DNA from: Himantopus leucocephalus
Lineage: Eukaryota > Chordata > Aves > Charadriiformes > Recurvirostridae
DNA: 64,000 bases
Direction of reading: 5' to 3'
Assembly (NCBI GenBank): GCA_003993805.1
Contig: RSEF01000002.1
Coordinates: forward strand, 98,462,094 to 98,526,093
The position numbers were made by a program, and so were the translations under genes. The notes beneath the pieces were generated by a model that was given only the letters and a program-made list of their open reading frames with translations, was not told the DNA's origin and searched no databases. This document shows, piece after piece, positions 35,901-49,395 of the stretch. Numbering within the stretch: position 1 is the first letter of the stretch; every line of letters starts with the position of its first letter.

Positions 35901-37678
35901 TTGTTGCCTGTGAGACGAAGAGGCAATGTTCCTCTGAATGCAGGGACCATGGGCTTCCACGCACGCCATTTTAGTGAGTTTCAGTAAGGGGAAGTGAAAA
36001 GGGAACTGCGGTGTTGTGTTTAGGGTGCTCCAGCAAAGAAAGAATGGGATGAAAAGAAGTAACAATGAGAACTTCACTATCCTTGCCTTTTCTGTCAAGA
36101 AGATGCTAAAAATGCTTCATCGATCAGGCCACGTAAGTAAATTAGGAGATGCGATATTTAACTGGTGAATCATGGGACAATAGAGTTGAGCAGCTCAACA
36201 CAATGAAAAGTAGATATTTTGCAGCAAGCCTATATTCGTTGAAGACCATGGGAATTTAAATTTTGAAACAAAACACGTTCTGTCTTTATGCCAATTAGAT
36301 GGCAGCAGAATCATGGCTTCAAGATACTTCTGTTGTGGGCCGAAGCAACTACAGCAGCACACCCTGTCTTAGTCCCACTGTGGATCTAGCCCAAATGCCA
36401 CAGTCCTGATTTGCACTGAATAGTACCTGTTCACCAGAATGAACTAATTTGAAGCAGACTTTCCCCACGGGAAAGCTGTAGTAAAAAAAGGAAAAAGTAA
36501 AAATACAAAGAAAGTTCATTTGTGCTAGTTAAAAAAAAAAAGTAGTAAGTTTAAAACAGTGAAATAAATTAGGATTTATATTTAGTTAACAATGAGTTAT
36601 CACAAACCATTCCCATATATTTCCTGATGGTTTACCATTACATAACCTGCTCTATATTTATAATGTACATCTGGCATACTGTACTTCTATTCAGATCACT
36701 TTAATTAAACCAGCCTCCAAGCTCCCATATAAAACAATGGAAGTTCTGAAACGCAGGAAAACAGCAGCACGAAGTCATGAATAGCCCTGTATGTGAAGGG
36801 AGGCAATCTGCAGATTAGTGCGGTGGTTTCCTGTTGTTAACACCATAAACTTGTTGGACTCTGTTAGCTAAATTCTTCTAACTTCAGCCCAGTCGCTGCA
36901 GCTACCGCAGAAGAGATGGGCCAGAAGAGAAAAGGAAAAGATGAATAGCTTTTTTAGATTGGAAAGAAGGAAAAAAAAATTAAAGAAAAAAAGAAAAAGG
37001 CAGCTAGCTTTGTACGCTTGAAAAGAAACGCAGTGCTTCGGAACTCTCTGACTAAAATTACAGTATCAATGTTCCCTCTCAAAGAAAAAAATTGCTTGAA
37101 CCAAATAATCAGTAATAGATAGGCATGAGAGGCCAATGTTGAAACAATTTCTAAAAAAGGCTTGATGATTTAGACTTAATTTTCAGTAAATGTCTTGCTT
37201 AGCCGCTAATCTCAGAGGGACTGAGAAGTTCCCAGTAGGCAGAGCTCTTCTCATGAGGACCTCAATTATGTGTATTTAAAAATAAATGATACTGCAGTGT
37301 TTGGGTGCAGAAGGTTATTTCCAGTCTCTAAAAATCTTGATATCCTAACAAGCTATTTAAATCCTCAAGCAATTATCACAGATTACTTTTAAAAGCTACA
37401 AGATTGATAGAATTCATTATTTTTCAACCTTGTTGCAGGCCTCTAGCAAATTCTCAGTATGGATAAGGACCCTTGTACAGGCAAATGAGTCTGCTGATTA
37501 AAGGCTTACTTTTCTTAGCTATTTTTCGTGAATGCTGCAGAATCTGCGAACAACAGTCAGAAAAACATGAATACAGGATAGTAACTGTTATAATACGTAT
37601 TTATCTTTATATAAAAATATCTTATTAGTATATTCTACAATAAGAATAATGTAATAATATTCTACTATAGGCTGGTAG
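32957..37678. other. AT-rich unique non-coding sequence
   Basis: I recognise no gene, RNA or transposon. A purine/A-rich stretch lies at about 36956-37000. Open frames are all under 100 codons. Confidence 0.55.
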
Positions 37679-37755
37679 TATCATGGGATAATTCACGTTG
37701 GAAGGAGCCTTCGGAGGATGCTAATCCAACCTCACGCTCAAAGCAGGATAGACCA
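37679..37755 (-). mobile_element. CR1 LINE 3' tip, minus strand
   Basis: TATCATGGGATAATTCACG, TTGGAAGGAGCCTTCGGAGG, CTAATCCAACCTCACGCTC and AAAGCAGG follow the CR1 3' end, with several substitutions. Severely truncated. Confidence 0.8.
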
Positions 37756-40700
37756 TGAAATTGATTGTGCCTCCAACTAGATATCTGCAATTAATAAAAT
37801 CAAAACCAGCTGAAATCTTCCTACAGAACCTGGTCACAATATAGCCTAGTGGTTTTAAAATGTTGGTAAAGTTCCTGTTGCCACCAATTATTTAATTCAG
37901 CTGAAAGTGGAATTAGTTGGTAAAGGTTACGTTATCTAATTAGCGAACAGAATATGTGCCTTAAGCCATCAAATGAGTTTTTAGTGTGAATGCTCACTCT
38001 ATGAACTACTTGATATGTAACTGATCCAAACTGTAACATCTGTTTACAGTATATCCTTTGTCAAATGCTTTGCCAAATGGTGCAGTTCTCATTTTTACCT
38101 CTCTTTGCACCTTTTTATCCTGTTCTTCCCTGCTGGGAGAGTGTCCTAAACAGAAGGCCATAGACATGAAAGTTTTGTTTTCTGATCTCTTGAACAGAAA
38201 GGGCTAATTTCACCAAATAAATTATTTGCTGTGCTTAATATGACCAGTGCAAATAACTCCATAAGCCACAGGGGAGAGAAGTTTCTCTTTTTCCTGCTGC
38301 TTCTGCTGTTCAGGGAGATATTGAAGTTTTAGACATAATGAAGATTATCCAAAATGACATTAGTCTAGTCACAACTGTAGCAAAATCCTCCTGTGTTATA
38401 CCAATTAATTTGCTGTGAAAACCTGTATAAAGTGATTCTGAACAAATAGAGGACTACTGAAATCTTCCTCTTCGTTGTACAAATACAATTTGTAATTAAG
38501 ATTTAGGATGAGGAGTTTCTATTTCTGCTTCCAACTGCTCTTCTCCGCAGCACACTGATATCTCTTTTGTTTAAAGATTCAGGAGTTAGAGCATTATTTT
38601 ATTGTAGATTACAGGATGTAAGAATTAACAGCATAATAATTCCAAAGGGAAATAATTTTAAGGTAATGATATAATATTCATGTAAGGCAAGACTCTGTTT
38701 GGCTTTATGGAGATTTGTGGTACAGGGAAGAGAAGGAAGGCAAAAGTGGAAGAAAAAGGAATGTGGTCAAGAATTCGGATGCTATCCTTATATGTAAGTG
38801 CATATGGCAACTCAGAAAGAGCAACAGACAGACAGGGATCCAAATGCCTTACCCCTGCAGCGGCCAACTGAGCAGGGATGATACGGTGGCTGAAATAAGA
38901 GGCAACTGCTGTGTCCTCCGGCCAGCCAGAGACCTGCAGAATCGTTCCTCGTGCTGTACTGTTCCCCAAACTGCTGGTGTGGACCTACCCCCGGTGGCAT
39001 GGGCACTGTCCTTCTAATCGGTACCTAGTGAAGAGAACAGATGCAACTGCAGTAAAGAAAATACGGCATTACACAGCAAAGTATGAATTTTCTATGACAT
39101 TACTTGGCTTGTGATCGCACAAGCCAAGCTGCTTCTGGAAATTGTGAACCTCTATAATTCCCAGGGAAATAACGACGCATCGACATCCAACAGGATACTA
39201 TGATGGTCATTTTAATTTGCTCTGAAATTCAATCTCTAACATTGATTACTGTCCTAACATTAAATACTGTTCAATAGCCATTTAAGAGCAGGATGAACAA
39301 TGCTGATGTGTAAGTCCTATATGTCATAAAGGCAAAATGGTATACAAAGCTCTCAGTGTTGCTTGGTCATCCTGCCAGGTATCAGAGAGGATACCTGCCG
39401 TCAACAGAGGCAAAGAGATGCCTTAATATATTTTGTATACATAGTCTTTAAAAATGCAACAGAGAAGACCTGCCTGTGTTACTGAAGTGAATTCATGAGT
39501 CCATGTGAGCTTCTAATCAGTGGAGCTAATCAGTGATATAGTCCTTCTGGAATGGGAGGAACAGGTCCACTAGAGAGAATGGCAATCATAGAGAGTCCAG
39601 GTGCAGAAGTCACCACTGATGTACTGTGAACAACAAGAGAATGCAGAAGATGAAAAACAAAGCCCAGATCTGTAAAAATAAATTACTCTGTGATCTGCAG
39701 TAAAGAAAGTTAGGGAACTTCTTTAGATGAACTGTAAAGCCCATCTGCAGACATTTTACAGTGCACTTCAGAGTCCCTGGAAAGTGGGCAGGAGAATAGC
39801 AGCCAGGCGAATAGAGACTGGGACAGAAATTGCCAGAGATCAATTATTAGTCAGTAACAGAGAAAAGCAGAAAAGAAACACTTGTAGTGCTGCAGCCTTT
39901 CAAACAGTGCACTGTAAATCCCGCTGTTTTCTCCAGGTATTAGTCTTTCTGTTTTCACAGGGAAAAGAAATAAAGAAAAACATGGAAGGGATCATGTGTA
40001 AGTTATGGCCATGTAGGGAACTGAAAGCTCCCTTGTGGACATATCAGTTGACTTAAAATAACTGCAGATTAGGTGTCCAAATTCCTTAAGATGTTTGAAC
40101 GTTTTAGTCACTTCATTAATCACTGAAGCTAGGAGGGGGATAGGGTATGCTTGCTTCCATGCAAAGAATCATAAGAGGGTTTTCTGTGATTGACACAGAT
40201 GGTAGATGTTAGATACTGAGAAAGGTTTCTTTGGGTTCATTGTTTATTTGATGAAAATTGCAGCTTTAGAGGAAATAAAAGAACGTAAAGACCCAGATTT
40301 TGTTTCAACATTTGCAAAATAAAATACCTTGATTTTTGAAGTGACACTTCATTTCAATATTGCCTGAATTGAATGCATAAAAAAAGAAAATAAGTCATTT
40401 TGCGCATACAGGTGTGCTAATAAGATGTGGCATTTTTATGGATTGCTGGTCTTATGAGGTCTTCAAGGTCTGAAAGACAGGTAAAGCATAATGTACTGTG
40501 TGGGCCTTCTAGCTGTTAGCTTGCCTCCACTCCCAGGCACAGAATGGGACAAATATCCCACATATTTTAATCTAAGATTTGCCTTTGACTCTTGCAGAAG
40601 GAAACATACATAAGATTTCACAGTAGAAACTAGCTAATTTTAAGTTGTGAACAAAGTACCAAAATGTGGGTAGCATCCCAGGCATCTTCTGCTATATAAT

Positions 40701-43629
40701 TCTATTTCCACTAAAATTGTCAAGCAGTAGCAGTGACTATAAAGTTTTATATTTTATTTTGTGTGTGGGAAAAATTGGCTAGAAAAGACACCTTATTTCT
40801 TAGAACTATATTTGGATTAGCTCTTCTGTGATCATGCTGAACTGCATGAATTTCATTAAATACTTTAGCATGTGAGGAATTGTTACAGCAGTCAGGAGAT
40901 GCTGCGTGAAAGTAAAGTAAAAGGGGTAGGTTTTGCACAGCTGTGAGTGGGAGTGAATGTATTTAAGGCAACTCTTCTATTGCAATGTGTTCCTCCTTAT
41001 TTTAACTAATTTTTATTGTTTTACCAAGTAGATTTTTGCAACTTGGAATGATGGTTAAAAACCTGCAATTGTTGCAACCATTGTATATCCCGAGACTCTG
41101 TGCTATCGATAAGCCCCATAGCCAGTTGTATCTTCTGCAAAATGGCAAAGTACATTTGATATTAGATTGTATAGTTATTTGTGCATTGCAAAATCAACCA
41201 CATTTCCAAAAATGTTAAAAATCCAAACTGAGGTTGGCCACAAATTACCTAATTTGAGACAATGAATTCATTGAGCTTTTAGGATGTGTTCACAGTTTTT
41301 CTTCTGTCTCTTTTTTAACATTTTGAGTCACTAAAGCTCCATGCTGAAAAGGTCTAATACCTGTGGTTTACAGTCATCTGTTACCCATTCATTAGAGGGG
41401 CTTCTCTGAACCACTCCTTTCCCTGCCCAGCACTGAGGTTTGAGAAACAACCCACACATAAAACAATTGCAGTCAACAAAACAATCAACCCCATTGTTCT
41501 CTGCAGGGATTTGCTCCAAAGAGTACATCAACTGGAATTATTTAGAAAACCAAATTACTGCAAGATGGAGTCAGAAGCATACTGGCAACATTTTGAAAAA
41601 TCATCTTGTTTGTTCTCTGCTTGCTTTTAAAAATATCTTTTCATTAAAAACATTAGTGAGAAAATATTAATAGAAAATTGCATATACCAATTTCAGTGTA
41701 AGAATGAGAGCTTATTACTTGACTTTCGTGGTCTACTGTAATCCTGTAATGTTTTACATGGGATTTTTCATGAATGCAAATCTTTCTGTTTGAACGCAGT
41801 GATGTATAACGTCACAGCCAAAACATTTTTCCCATCTTTGCTTGTATGAAAATTTTATAGATAATTTAGTGAGAATCAGGCTGAACTGAGGATGATGATC
41901 AGCTATTTAAGTCACGGGTCCCTAAAGCAAGTTCTCTGGCATTTCTTAGGTTAGTTCAACGTAATAAAGAGAAGACATTCCTGATGCTCTTAATGACATT
42001 TTGAAAAATTTAGTCTGTGCTCTGCATGTTAGCAGGTGATGTTAGAACCCGGCTTCACACAAGACCACCACGAGAACAAAGAAACAGTGGGTGCTCTCGG
42101 CCATTTTTTGAAGGAGGCAAGTGTGCCTATATCTCTGTTTCAGAGAGTCAGAATGAACTGTTGTTATCCACAAGAAATAAAAAGGGCAAAACTCTCATTA
42201 TCTCTCAAGGGATCAGGATTTCCCTCAGAAACTAGTTTCAGTTATGACACTGATTTACACATAGTTACCAGTCACAATTAGAGAGTCAAGATAGGTCAGT
42301 GCTTATCACACAGCAATATCTGAGACAGGTTTTTTCCTTCCTAGTCTAATTCTAGTAAGCCCGAAAGATAACAGTTATCACAAGATGAGGTTGGCAAAGT
42401 CATTTAGATTACAGTTTTCAAACTTGAGAGACCAAAATTAAGCACTAAATGCGTATTTAGGTGCCAAATTAGCCATGGGTTGCTTTTAAGTCTGTATCAG
42501 TGAAAGATACCAGTCAAAGCTAATGATTTAGCTGCCTACAAGAGACAGGAATGGTTAGCCAGCCAAATAACCAATGTATAGCATAGATGTTTGGAAAATT
42601 AAATAGTAGGGAATTAGTACTTGCAGTAATAGCTGTCTTTTAAAGAGGTGATGATGTGAAAAAACCTCTAGACTGATGTTTATATCAGTTATCAACTCTC
42701 TTGATCTGAAAGCAAAGGATTGCCAGGAGTATATTTCAGTAACTTAAGTGACTATTATTGGATTTTCTGTTTTAAAAATCTATATTTCTTTTTATTCAGA
42801 AGTTAGTTAGTTTACACTGGTGTCTATGGCACACATGAAGTAATTAATTTCATCTGTAATTTCATTGTGAATTTCATCATATGGAATTATTTCATGTGAC
42901 ACCAATCTATGCTGGAATGTTATAAGTGTATCCCAGAAGGGAGTGCTTATTCTCTGGGCTGGTAATATTTAGAGACCCTCATGTGCAGGAAAGCTACTAT
43001 GCATAAGAAAATTAAAAGTGCACATGGATGTTCAACATGATGAGTGGAGCTGATAAATCTACAAGGATAACTCTCTTTACTTCCAAGTCTTTTTTTCTCA
43101 CCTTTGCTAGTAAAGCTTCATAACCAAAGAAAACGAATATTCACACATTCAGTATCAGTACTGTTAATCTCGTAAGAGAATTTTGTGATTGCAACTACAC
43201 TTTAGATAAAAAAAAAATAAAACTGTTCTATTAATTTGTAGTCATAGAGAGTGTAGGGATTTTACCTGCTTGCTTAGCATCTTCTCACAGCAAATTAAGA
43301 TGATCACAGTGATAATTGACTTTTTTTCTCCTGCCTACCAATAAAGTTTGAACAAAAAGTGATTATGTATTCAAAGTAGTCTCCACATTCACAGCCTTTT
43401 GCTATAAATTCTTGATCAAATATCCTCAAATAAAAGGTCAGTTTTCTAATACAGACAATTTCAAACTCAGGGTGCCATAACATCTGAGAATGGAAGACCT
43501 TACTTAATATACCATAGTCAATGACAAATGTCAATGACAAAAATCAATGTGGTACTATAATACCTAGTTCTAAATCAAATAGGAATAACATTTTAAGTCA
43601 TGGATGTCTATAATATAGTATATAACATT

Positions 43630-43644
43630 TTATATATATATATA
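43630..43644. repeat. (TA)n microsatellite
   Basis: About seven TA units. Confidence 0.8.
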
Positions 43645-44119
43645 AAATAAATAATACTGATAAAATTTCAGTGGGTCTGAGTTAAAAATTATGACTAGAG
43701 AAGAACACACAAAAGATTTGTTTGAGTACAAATGTACCATTAGCCACCTATTGAATAAAACAAACACAAACATACAAAAGGCATAGTGCACAGATCTAGA
43801 CAAATGAGGCTGATAAAAAGGTAATATTATATGATTTCTGTTATTTGGAATCAATTAGCTGATTGGAAAGAGCAACAATGCAGAAAGGTCATTTTCTGTT
43901 CCTTGAATGATCATTCCTTGGGACAGCAAGTACCAGAAAAGAGAAAAACTTTCTCAGCTCTGGAATGAGTTCAGAAAATGATGAGGTACTCACATCACAC
44001 AGAGAATAATACAGACTGCAGCACAATTAAATGGACGTCCAGAGTAGAAAGATCCAATAAAGAATTATTAGTATGGGACAAGGAGAGTTTAGAAAAGAAA
44101 AACAGGACAACAGAAGAAT

Positions 44120-44238
44120 TTATATAAATATATATGCAACTAAATATATGCATATATACATGTAAAACTATATATTTACAAATATGCACATACATGTATA
44201 TCTATATATCTATATCATTACACATACACACATTTGTA
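44120..44238. repeat. Degenerate TA/CA-rich microsatellite tract
   Basis: Alternating pyrimidine-purine words (TATATA, TATGCATA, ACATGTATA, CACATACACA) fill about 120 bp. It is likely length-variable and explains the Tyr/Ile/His-rich short frames on both strands here. Confidence 0.75.
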
Positions 44239-44536
44239 TGTAAGAATAGAATTGATAAACAAGAAATGGATTTTAGCTCCATGTGGAATAAGATAGCTTT
44301 CATTTACAAAAAGTAAGACAAGCTGGAAAGGAGACAGACCCATGAGGAACAAGAGGAGAAAATAGCATACATTTTTAACTGTTGGGAAGGAAGAGATTGT
44401 CAGGAAAATTTGTGAATTGTTTGTTTTANCTTTATCAAGGAGCAGAGGGAATGTTTAATGCAAACACTGACCTTATAAGTAAGTTATCAAATTATTCCTT
44501 TGTCTCCGTTTCATCTACACAAGTTGGTGACAGTTT

Positions 44537-44636
44537 NNNNNNNNNNNNNNNNNNNNNNNNNNNNNNNNNNNNNNNNNNNNNNNNNNNNNNNNNNNNNNNN
44601 NNNNNNNNNNNNNNNNNNNNNNNNNNNNNNNNNNNN
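44537..44636. other. Assembly gap (100 N)
   Basis: Exactly 100 N, probably a default gap size. Sequence to the right is CR1, so the gap hides the 5' part or edge of that CR1 copy. Confidence 0.98.
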
Positions 44637-45061
44637 TCAGAGGGATGGAGCACCTCTCCTATGAGGACAGGCTGAGACATCAGCCTTGACAAGAGATGGC
44701 TCTGAGGAGACCTTATTGAGGCCCTCCAGTACCTAAAGGGGGCTTATAAGAAAGATGGGACAGACTTTTTAGCAGGACCTGTTGTGATAGTACAAGGGGT
44801 AATAGTTCCAAACTATAAGAGGGTAGATTTAAACGAGATATAAGGAAGAAATTTTTTATGATGAGGGGGGTGAAACACTGGAACAGGTTGCCCAGAGAGG
44901 TGGTAGATGCCCCATCTCTGGAACCATTCAAGGTCAGTTTGGACAGGGCTCTGAGCAACCTGATCTAGTTGAAGATGTCCTTCCTCACTGCAGGGGGTGT
45001 TGGACTAGATGACCTTTAAATGTCCCTACCAGCCCAAACCATTCAATGATTCTATGATTCT
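44637..45061 (+). mobile_element. CR1 LINE 3' region, plus strand
   Basis: Reads TGGAGCACCTCTCCTATGAG, GGAACAGGTTGCCCAGAGAG, TGGACTAGATGACC and ends ATTCAATGATTCTATGATTC, the canonical CR1 C-terminal region and octamer tail. The 5' part is lost in the adjacent gap. Confidence 0.95.
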
Positions 45062-45092
45062 AAAGTACCCCAAAAGAACAGATCTATTCTAA

Positions 45093-45285
45093 CACAGAAT
45101 CACAGAATCTCCTAGATTGGAAAAGACCTGTAAGATCATCTAGTCCCATCATTAACCTAACACTGACAAGCCCACCACTAAACCACGTTCCTAAGCACTG
45201 TATCTACACGACTCTCAAATACCTCCAGGGACAGGGACTCCACCAGTGCCCTGGGTAATGTGTTCCAATGCCTGATGACCCAACA
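45093..45285 (-). mobile_element. CR1 LINE 3' end, minus strand, tail to tail with the previous copy
   Basis: ACAGAATCACAGAATCTCC, AGATTGGAAAAGACC, AGATCATCTAGTCCC, AATACCTCCAGGGACAGG and GTGTTCCAATGCC mark a CR1 3' end on the minus strand. It lies only 31 bp from the tail of the plus-strand copy. Confidence 0.93.
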
Positions 45286-45639
45286 CTATAAACCATCAGC
45301 ATAAGCTCCCCTTACAGCAGAAAGGTTTAGAAGACCGTTAGTTTCTGGTCTTCTAATAGGTTTCAGAGGGCAGGTGAGAGGATACCGCGATGTCCATGGT
45401 AGCAGAGGGGAAAGAAGTCAGCTAAGGAACTGAAAGGAGTCATTTGACTAACTCAGAAGGCCAAAGCATACAGAAGGCATAGGTCACAGAATATCACTGT
45501 TTTTAAACATACTGGTGCTGAAACGTCTCATCCCAGGATATTTAAAGAACTTAAAATACCGCTTTTGTGGTTGTTGCATTTACTTTTGAGAACTTAGAAG
45601 GGCAGATGTGGTATGAAAAATGGGAAAAGAAGAGACATG
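45286..45639. other. Non-coding spacer
   Basis: Unique sequence between two CR1 copies. No feature seen. Confidence 0.5.
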
Positions 45640-46945
45640 GTATATATCTTTAAAAATGGGGGGAAAAAACCTAGAGAGTTATGGACTGTTCAACTTTAAA
45701 AAACCCTACTGAAATAACTGATGAAACTGTTTATTTGCAAAAAAGCAAGGAGATGAGTAGCAGTCAATGTGGCTTACTTAAGTACAAGTCATGTCAAGCC
45801 CATGTAATTTTATCCTATGACAAAGATGCATTATGGACAGAAGAAGAGTGTGTCATATATATCTTGACTTTAGACTTACTAAAATCTTGACTCTGATACT
45901 GTATCTCATGATATTCTTACAAGGAAACAGTGTCTTATTAAGTGTACTTTAGGATAGTGTAAAACCAATACGAAAATCATTGGTAAGTAGTATTTATTAA
46001 TGGACTACGCCTAAAATAAAAGGAAGCACTGAGTCTGATTCAGCATATGACTGCCAGGGATCCACCACTAGTCCGTGTTTTTGTTAATTACCCGAAAGAT
46101 GGGAAGGGAGCAGGAATTAAATCTGTAGGTGGCGTTGAGATGAAAGGCACTGCATTATACCGATGGATGGGATTTCAGTTCAAAAGGGTCTTGACAGATT
46201 GAAAGCATGGTTTGAAGAAACCCAAAATACAGTTCAAGAGGCACAAGTGAAACAGTGCAGATAGACAGGCCTAATCAGCCACACAAATTCAGGATCTAGA
46301 AAAACTGGCTGAGCAACAGGCCAGTAGACAGGGATTTAAAGGTATTAGTAGATCACAAGTGGAACATGAGTCAATAATGTCATGCTGTTGAGAAAAAGAT
46401 AAGCGCTATCCTGGGAAGATTAAAGGGAGCAAAGCGAATAAACATATGGTATATCTTTCTACTCTGTTCAGCACTTGTAAGAGTTCAGGAGGAGTACTGT
46501 GTGGGGCATTTCAACAGAGGTGTGGGAGACTCTGCAGGAGAGAAAAGAGAATGGTCAGAGATCTGAAAAGTAGCTCCTGTGCAGACAGGCTGAGCAATCT
46601 GCTCTTTAAAGTGTGTAATGCACAGAAAAGAAGAACAGGGAGAGTGTTTGACTCATACTGGCCTTAAAAGGCTGTTGGAAGTGAAACAGATTTGTCTTTT
46701 CTCCATGACCACAGTAAACAGGAAGAAACAGGCTCTATTTACCAAGTATTTTTGGTTAGATATCAAACCCCAGGATTATTAGATGTCGAAGTAAGTTGCC
46801 AAGGCATGTGTGGGATCTTCATTACTGGTCTCTATGTCAGCTACTTGAGACTTTATTAACTGTTCCAACAAGTGTCTGTTGGGAATGGTATACTTAACCT
46901 TGCTGTGTGGTGGGTGAAACGACTAGAAGGATCCCTTGGAAATCA
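45640..46945 (+). mobile_element. Ancient CR1-type LINE relic: reverse-transcriptase C-terminal half and 3' region
   Basis: Plus-strand landmarks in CR1 order are TCATATATATCTTGACTTTA (the YLDF-KAFD region, about 45854), CTCATGATATTCTTACAAGG (about 45906), GATCACAAGTGGAACATGAG (VDHKWNMSQ, about 46350), ATCCTGGGAAGATTAAAGGG (about 46410), GAGGAGTACTGTGTGG (EEYCV, about 46488) and a 3' region through about 46945. Many stops and indels are present. Divergence is similar to the relic at 13857-14880, so both belong to an old wave. The 73-codon frame at 46446-46667 is part of it. Confidence 0.7.
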
Positions 46946-49395
46946 AAAGTGTCCAAAGCTTCAGTGACTCCTTGCACGGTGTGACCTCTTTGAAAATGTA
47001 ATCCCAAGTATTCAGTGTGGGAGCAGAATAAACAAAATGATGATGGAGTTGGTAAATATATATTTTAACCATCAAGGTAGGAAAGGAAAAGAAAATTTAT
47101 TATAAACCATCCTTGCACTTACCATTGTTTGCACTGAATCTTTTGCTGCTATTTCAGTTGTATTTTTGCTGAAGGTAAAACCGATAATAATGATCTACTT
47201 ACATGGCCTGTTCTCTGTATATCTGTCATATTAAAGTCCATGCTGTTTGTTTATCATGCAGTGATCTATAACTCTCTATTAATTTAATTATACTAAAAGA
47301 TCTTAAAAGCCTTCGGCTAAGTAACATGTCAATTACAAATGAGTTTAACTTGGAATAAATATAAACTTAATACTTGCAATTTATTGCTTTAAATATAAAC
47401 AAAGCCCTTACTATGACACAATCTATTATTAATTGCTCCAGTGCCCCAAGTACAATTAAGTAAATCCATTTACATTTTCTTCAGAGGAAGTCGATGTTCA
47501 TTTCTCATAGGAAGTGCAAGGAGCCTACCTTTCCACTTCTTTTAAACCCCCTAATGCAACAAAGCACTTCTGTGTTTAATGAAGTGTATCATGTAGGGGG
47601 TGAGGGGACTGCTGGTGGCGTGGGAGGTAGAGCCATGTGGGAGAGCTCGTATTTCCTCGAACAAAGTAACATTCAATCAAATATCTGGTCATACACAATT
47701 ATTTCTTTAGATATAAGTAATGAAGGCATGTTTTCTAGTTGAAGAGTCTGTATTATCTTTCTCCAGTACCCCTTCAGTAACAAGGAGAAGCTGTTTGGAG
47801 TTATACATGTGTATACGTGTACATGTGCGTCTGTGTATGTGCATTATATATGTTCAACTGAAAAGTATCTTAAACTTTTTTATATTAGTTATACTTGCAT
47901 GTATTAAAGTAGCTAAACTGATATTTTTTTATGTGTGTGAAAACCTGTACTTATAAAAATGTCAGCCGCTGTGCTGAGACCTGGTACTTCATGCCTGGGG
48001 TAAAATTTTATTGCCTAGTTATAAAAGAGAGGGTTTATAGTGGAAACCCTGACACAACATTAACTATGGTTATGCTATCAAAGGAGTGCAGCATTTAAGA
48101 ATTTAGGAACTATTTCGTTTGTGAGTGTATTGGCAGTCATGTGTCTGTCTGTGTCTAAAACTTCATCTTGAATTACATATGTCTTTTACATTTATTTTTG
48201 AACTCTTTGAGAAGCAAAGCTACAAACGGATTCTGACAATAGCGTCTTCATATGTGTATCCTTCCTGCTTGTTGTCTATAAAGAATAAAAACATTTCAAA
48301 AACTGGAAAAAAATCACCAGTAGAGCACGTATGGCTTAAAAGTGGATGAGGAATGCTTTTTTTTTTTTTTCCTTCTATTTTTTTTCATGTTATGGAACCG
48401 AGTAATGCATAGTGAGTTGCAAGAAGTCACACACAAATCAGTTACAGAGTTGGGACCAGAGTATAAATCTTCTGAGTTCCAATCCTATACTTCAGACTCA
48501 TGGCCTCTAGTGATATTAATGAAAAACTGAAATGAAATGAGCAGAATGGAGTTTATAAACATTTAATGGGCAGAATTGAGATTTTTGGGGAACAAGCTCT
48601 ATCACATATCCCTGTGGTGTGCGTCTGTCTAGTTGCATCATGGGGCCAGACAATCATCCTTGGACCTATCACTCATCGGGTTATGTGAAAGATAAGGGTT
48701 GTAGCTATGAACCTGCACAGGGTTTATAAAATTTCTGATGGGACTTGCAGCTAGTTCACTGCCTCCTCTGAACATGAAAGGTTGTGTGGGAGGGGTAGAG
48801 ACCATCACTTGGGTTGCCTGTAAGCAAGAAAACAATCAAATATGGAAAAAATGCAGGCTAGGCACTATTTCAAAGGATCTCAAGGAAATGAGGTGTTCTA
48901 ACACTTGTCAGTCTTGGCGCAAAGCAATGCTACTTCCTAGCAAATAACTCCTGCATTTTCTTGCATGTGACAATGATATCAAGAATAAAGCAAAAGCTAT
49001 TCCTGTCACATTTCCAAAAATCTTGTTTTGAATCTTCTGATTCTGAAGGCTAATAGTATAGCAGAAATGCAAATATAAAACATTATTACTTTTTCCATCT
49101 TATAGTATGTGGCATGCCAATGTGCCAATCCACAACAGGCAGTATGTTTAATTACTAGCTATACAAAGGTAGCTGTCTTTAAGCTATGAAACTGTGTTAA
49201 CGTGAACTTTTAACTCTTGATAACACAGAACTTAATGGAAATGTTATAATTCCAGATTTTCTCCTTTGGTACGGCCTTTAGTGAATAAAGGGGAAGAGAT
49301 ATACTAGTCCCAGTGATGTTAGATACGTTATATCCATACCATTTAGGTACCTGTGCTTGAAACACTGTTCTCATGTTATTTCAAATATGGCTTTG
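46946..49395. other. AT-rich unique non-coding sequence
   Basis: I see no gene or transposon. TG/TA words cluster at 47802-47852, and a long T-rich run lies at 48358-48386. Confidence 0.55.
47802..47852. repeat. Degenerate TG/TA microsatellite
   Basis: Alternating TA, TG and CG steps (ACATGTGTATACGTGTACAT) over about 50 bp. Confidence 0.65.

Larger units (their letters stand above)
37756..44536. other. AT-rich unique non-coding sequence with microsatellites
   Basis: I see no gene. Frames reach about 109 codons (39727-40056, +) without familiar motifs. A 13-bp tandem duplication (GTCAATGACAAAT-like) is at 43517-43542. TA-rich tracts are at 43630-43644 and 44120-44238. The N at 44429 is the only single N in the window without a flanking duplication. 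Confidence 0.55.
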
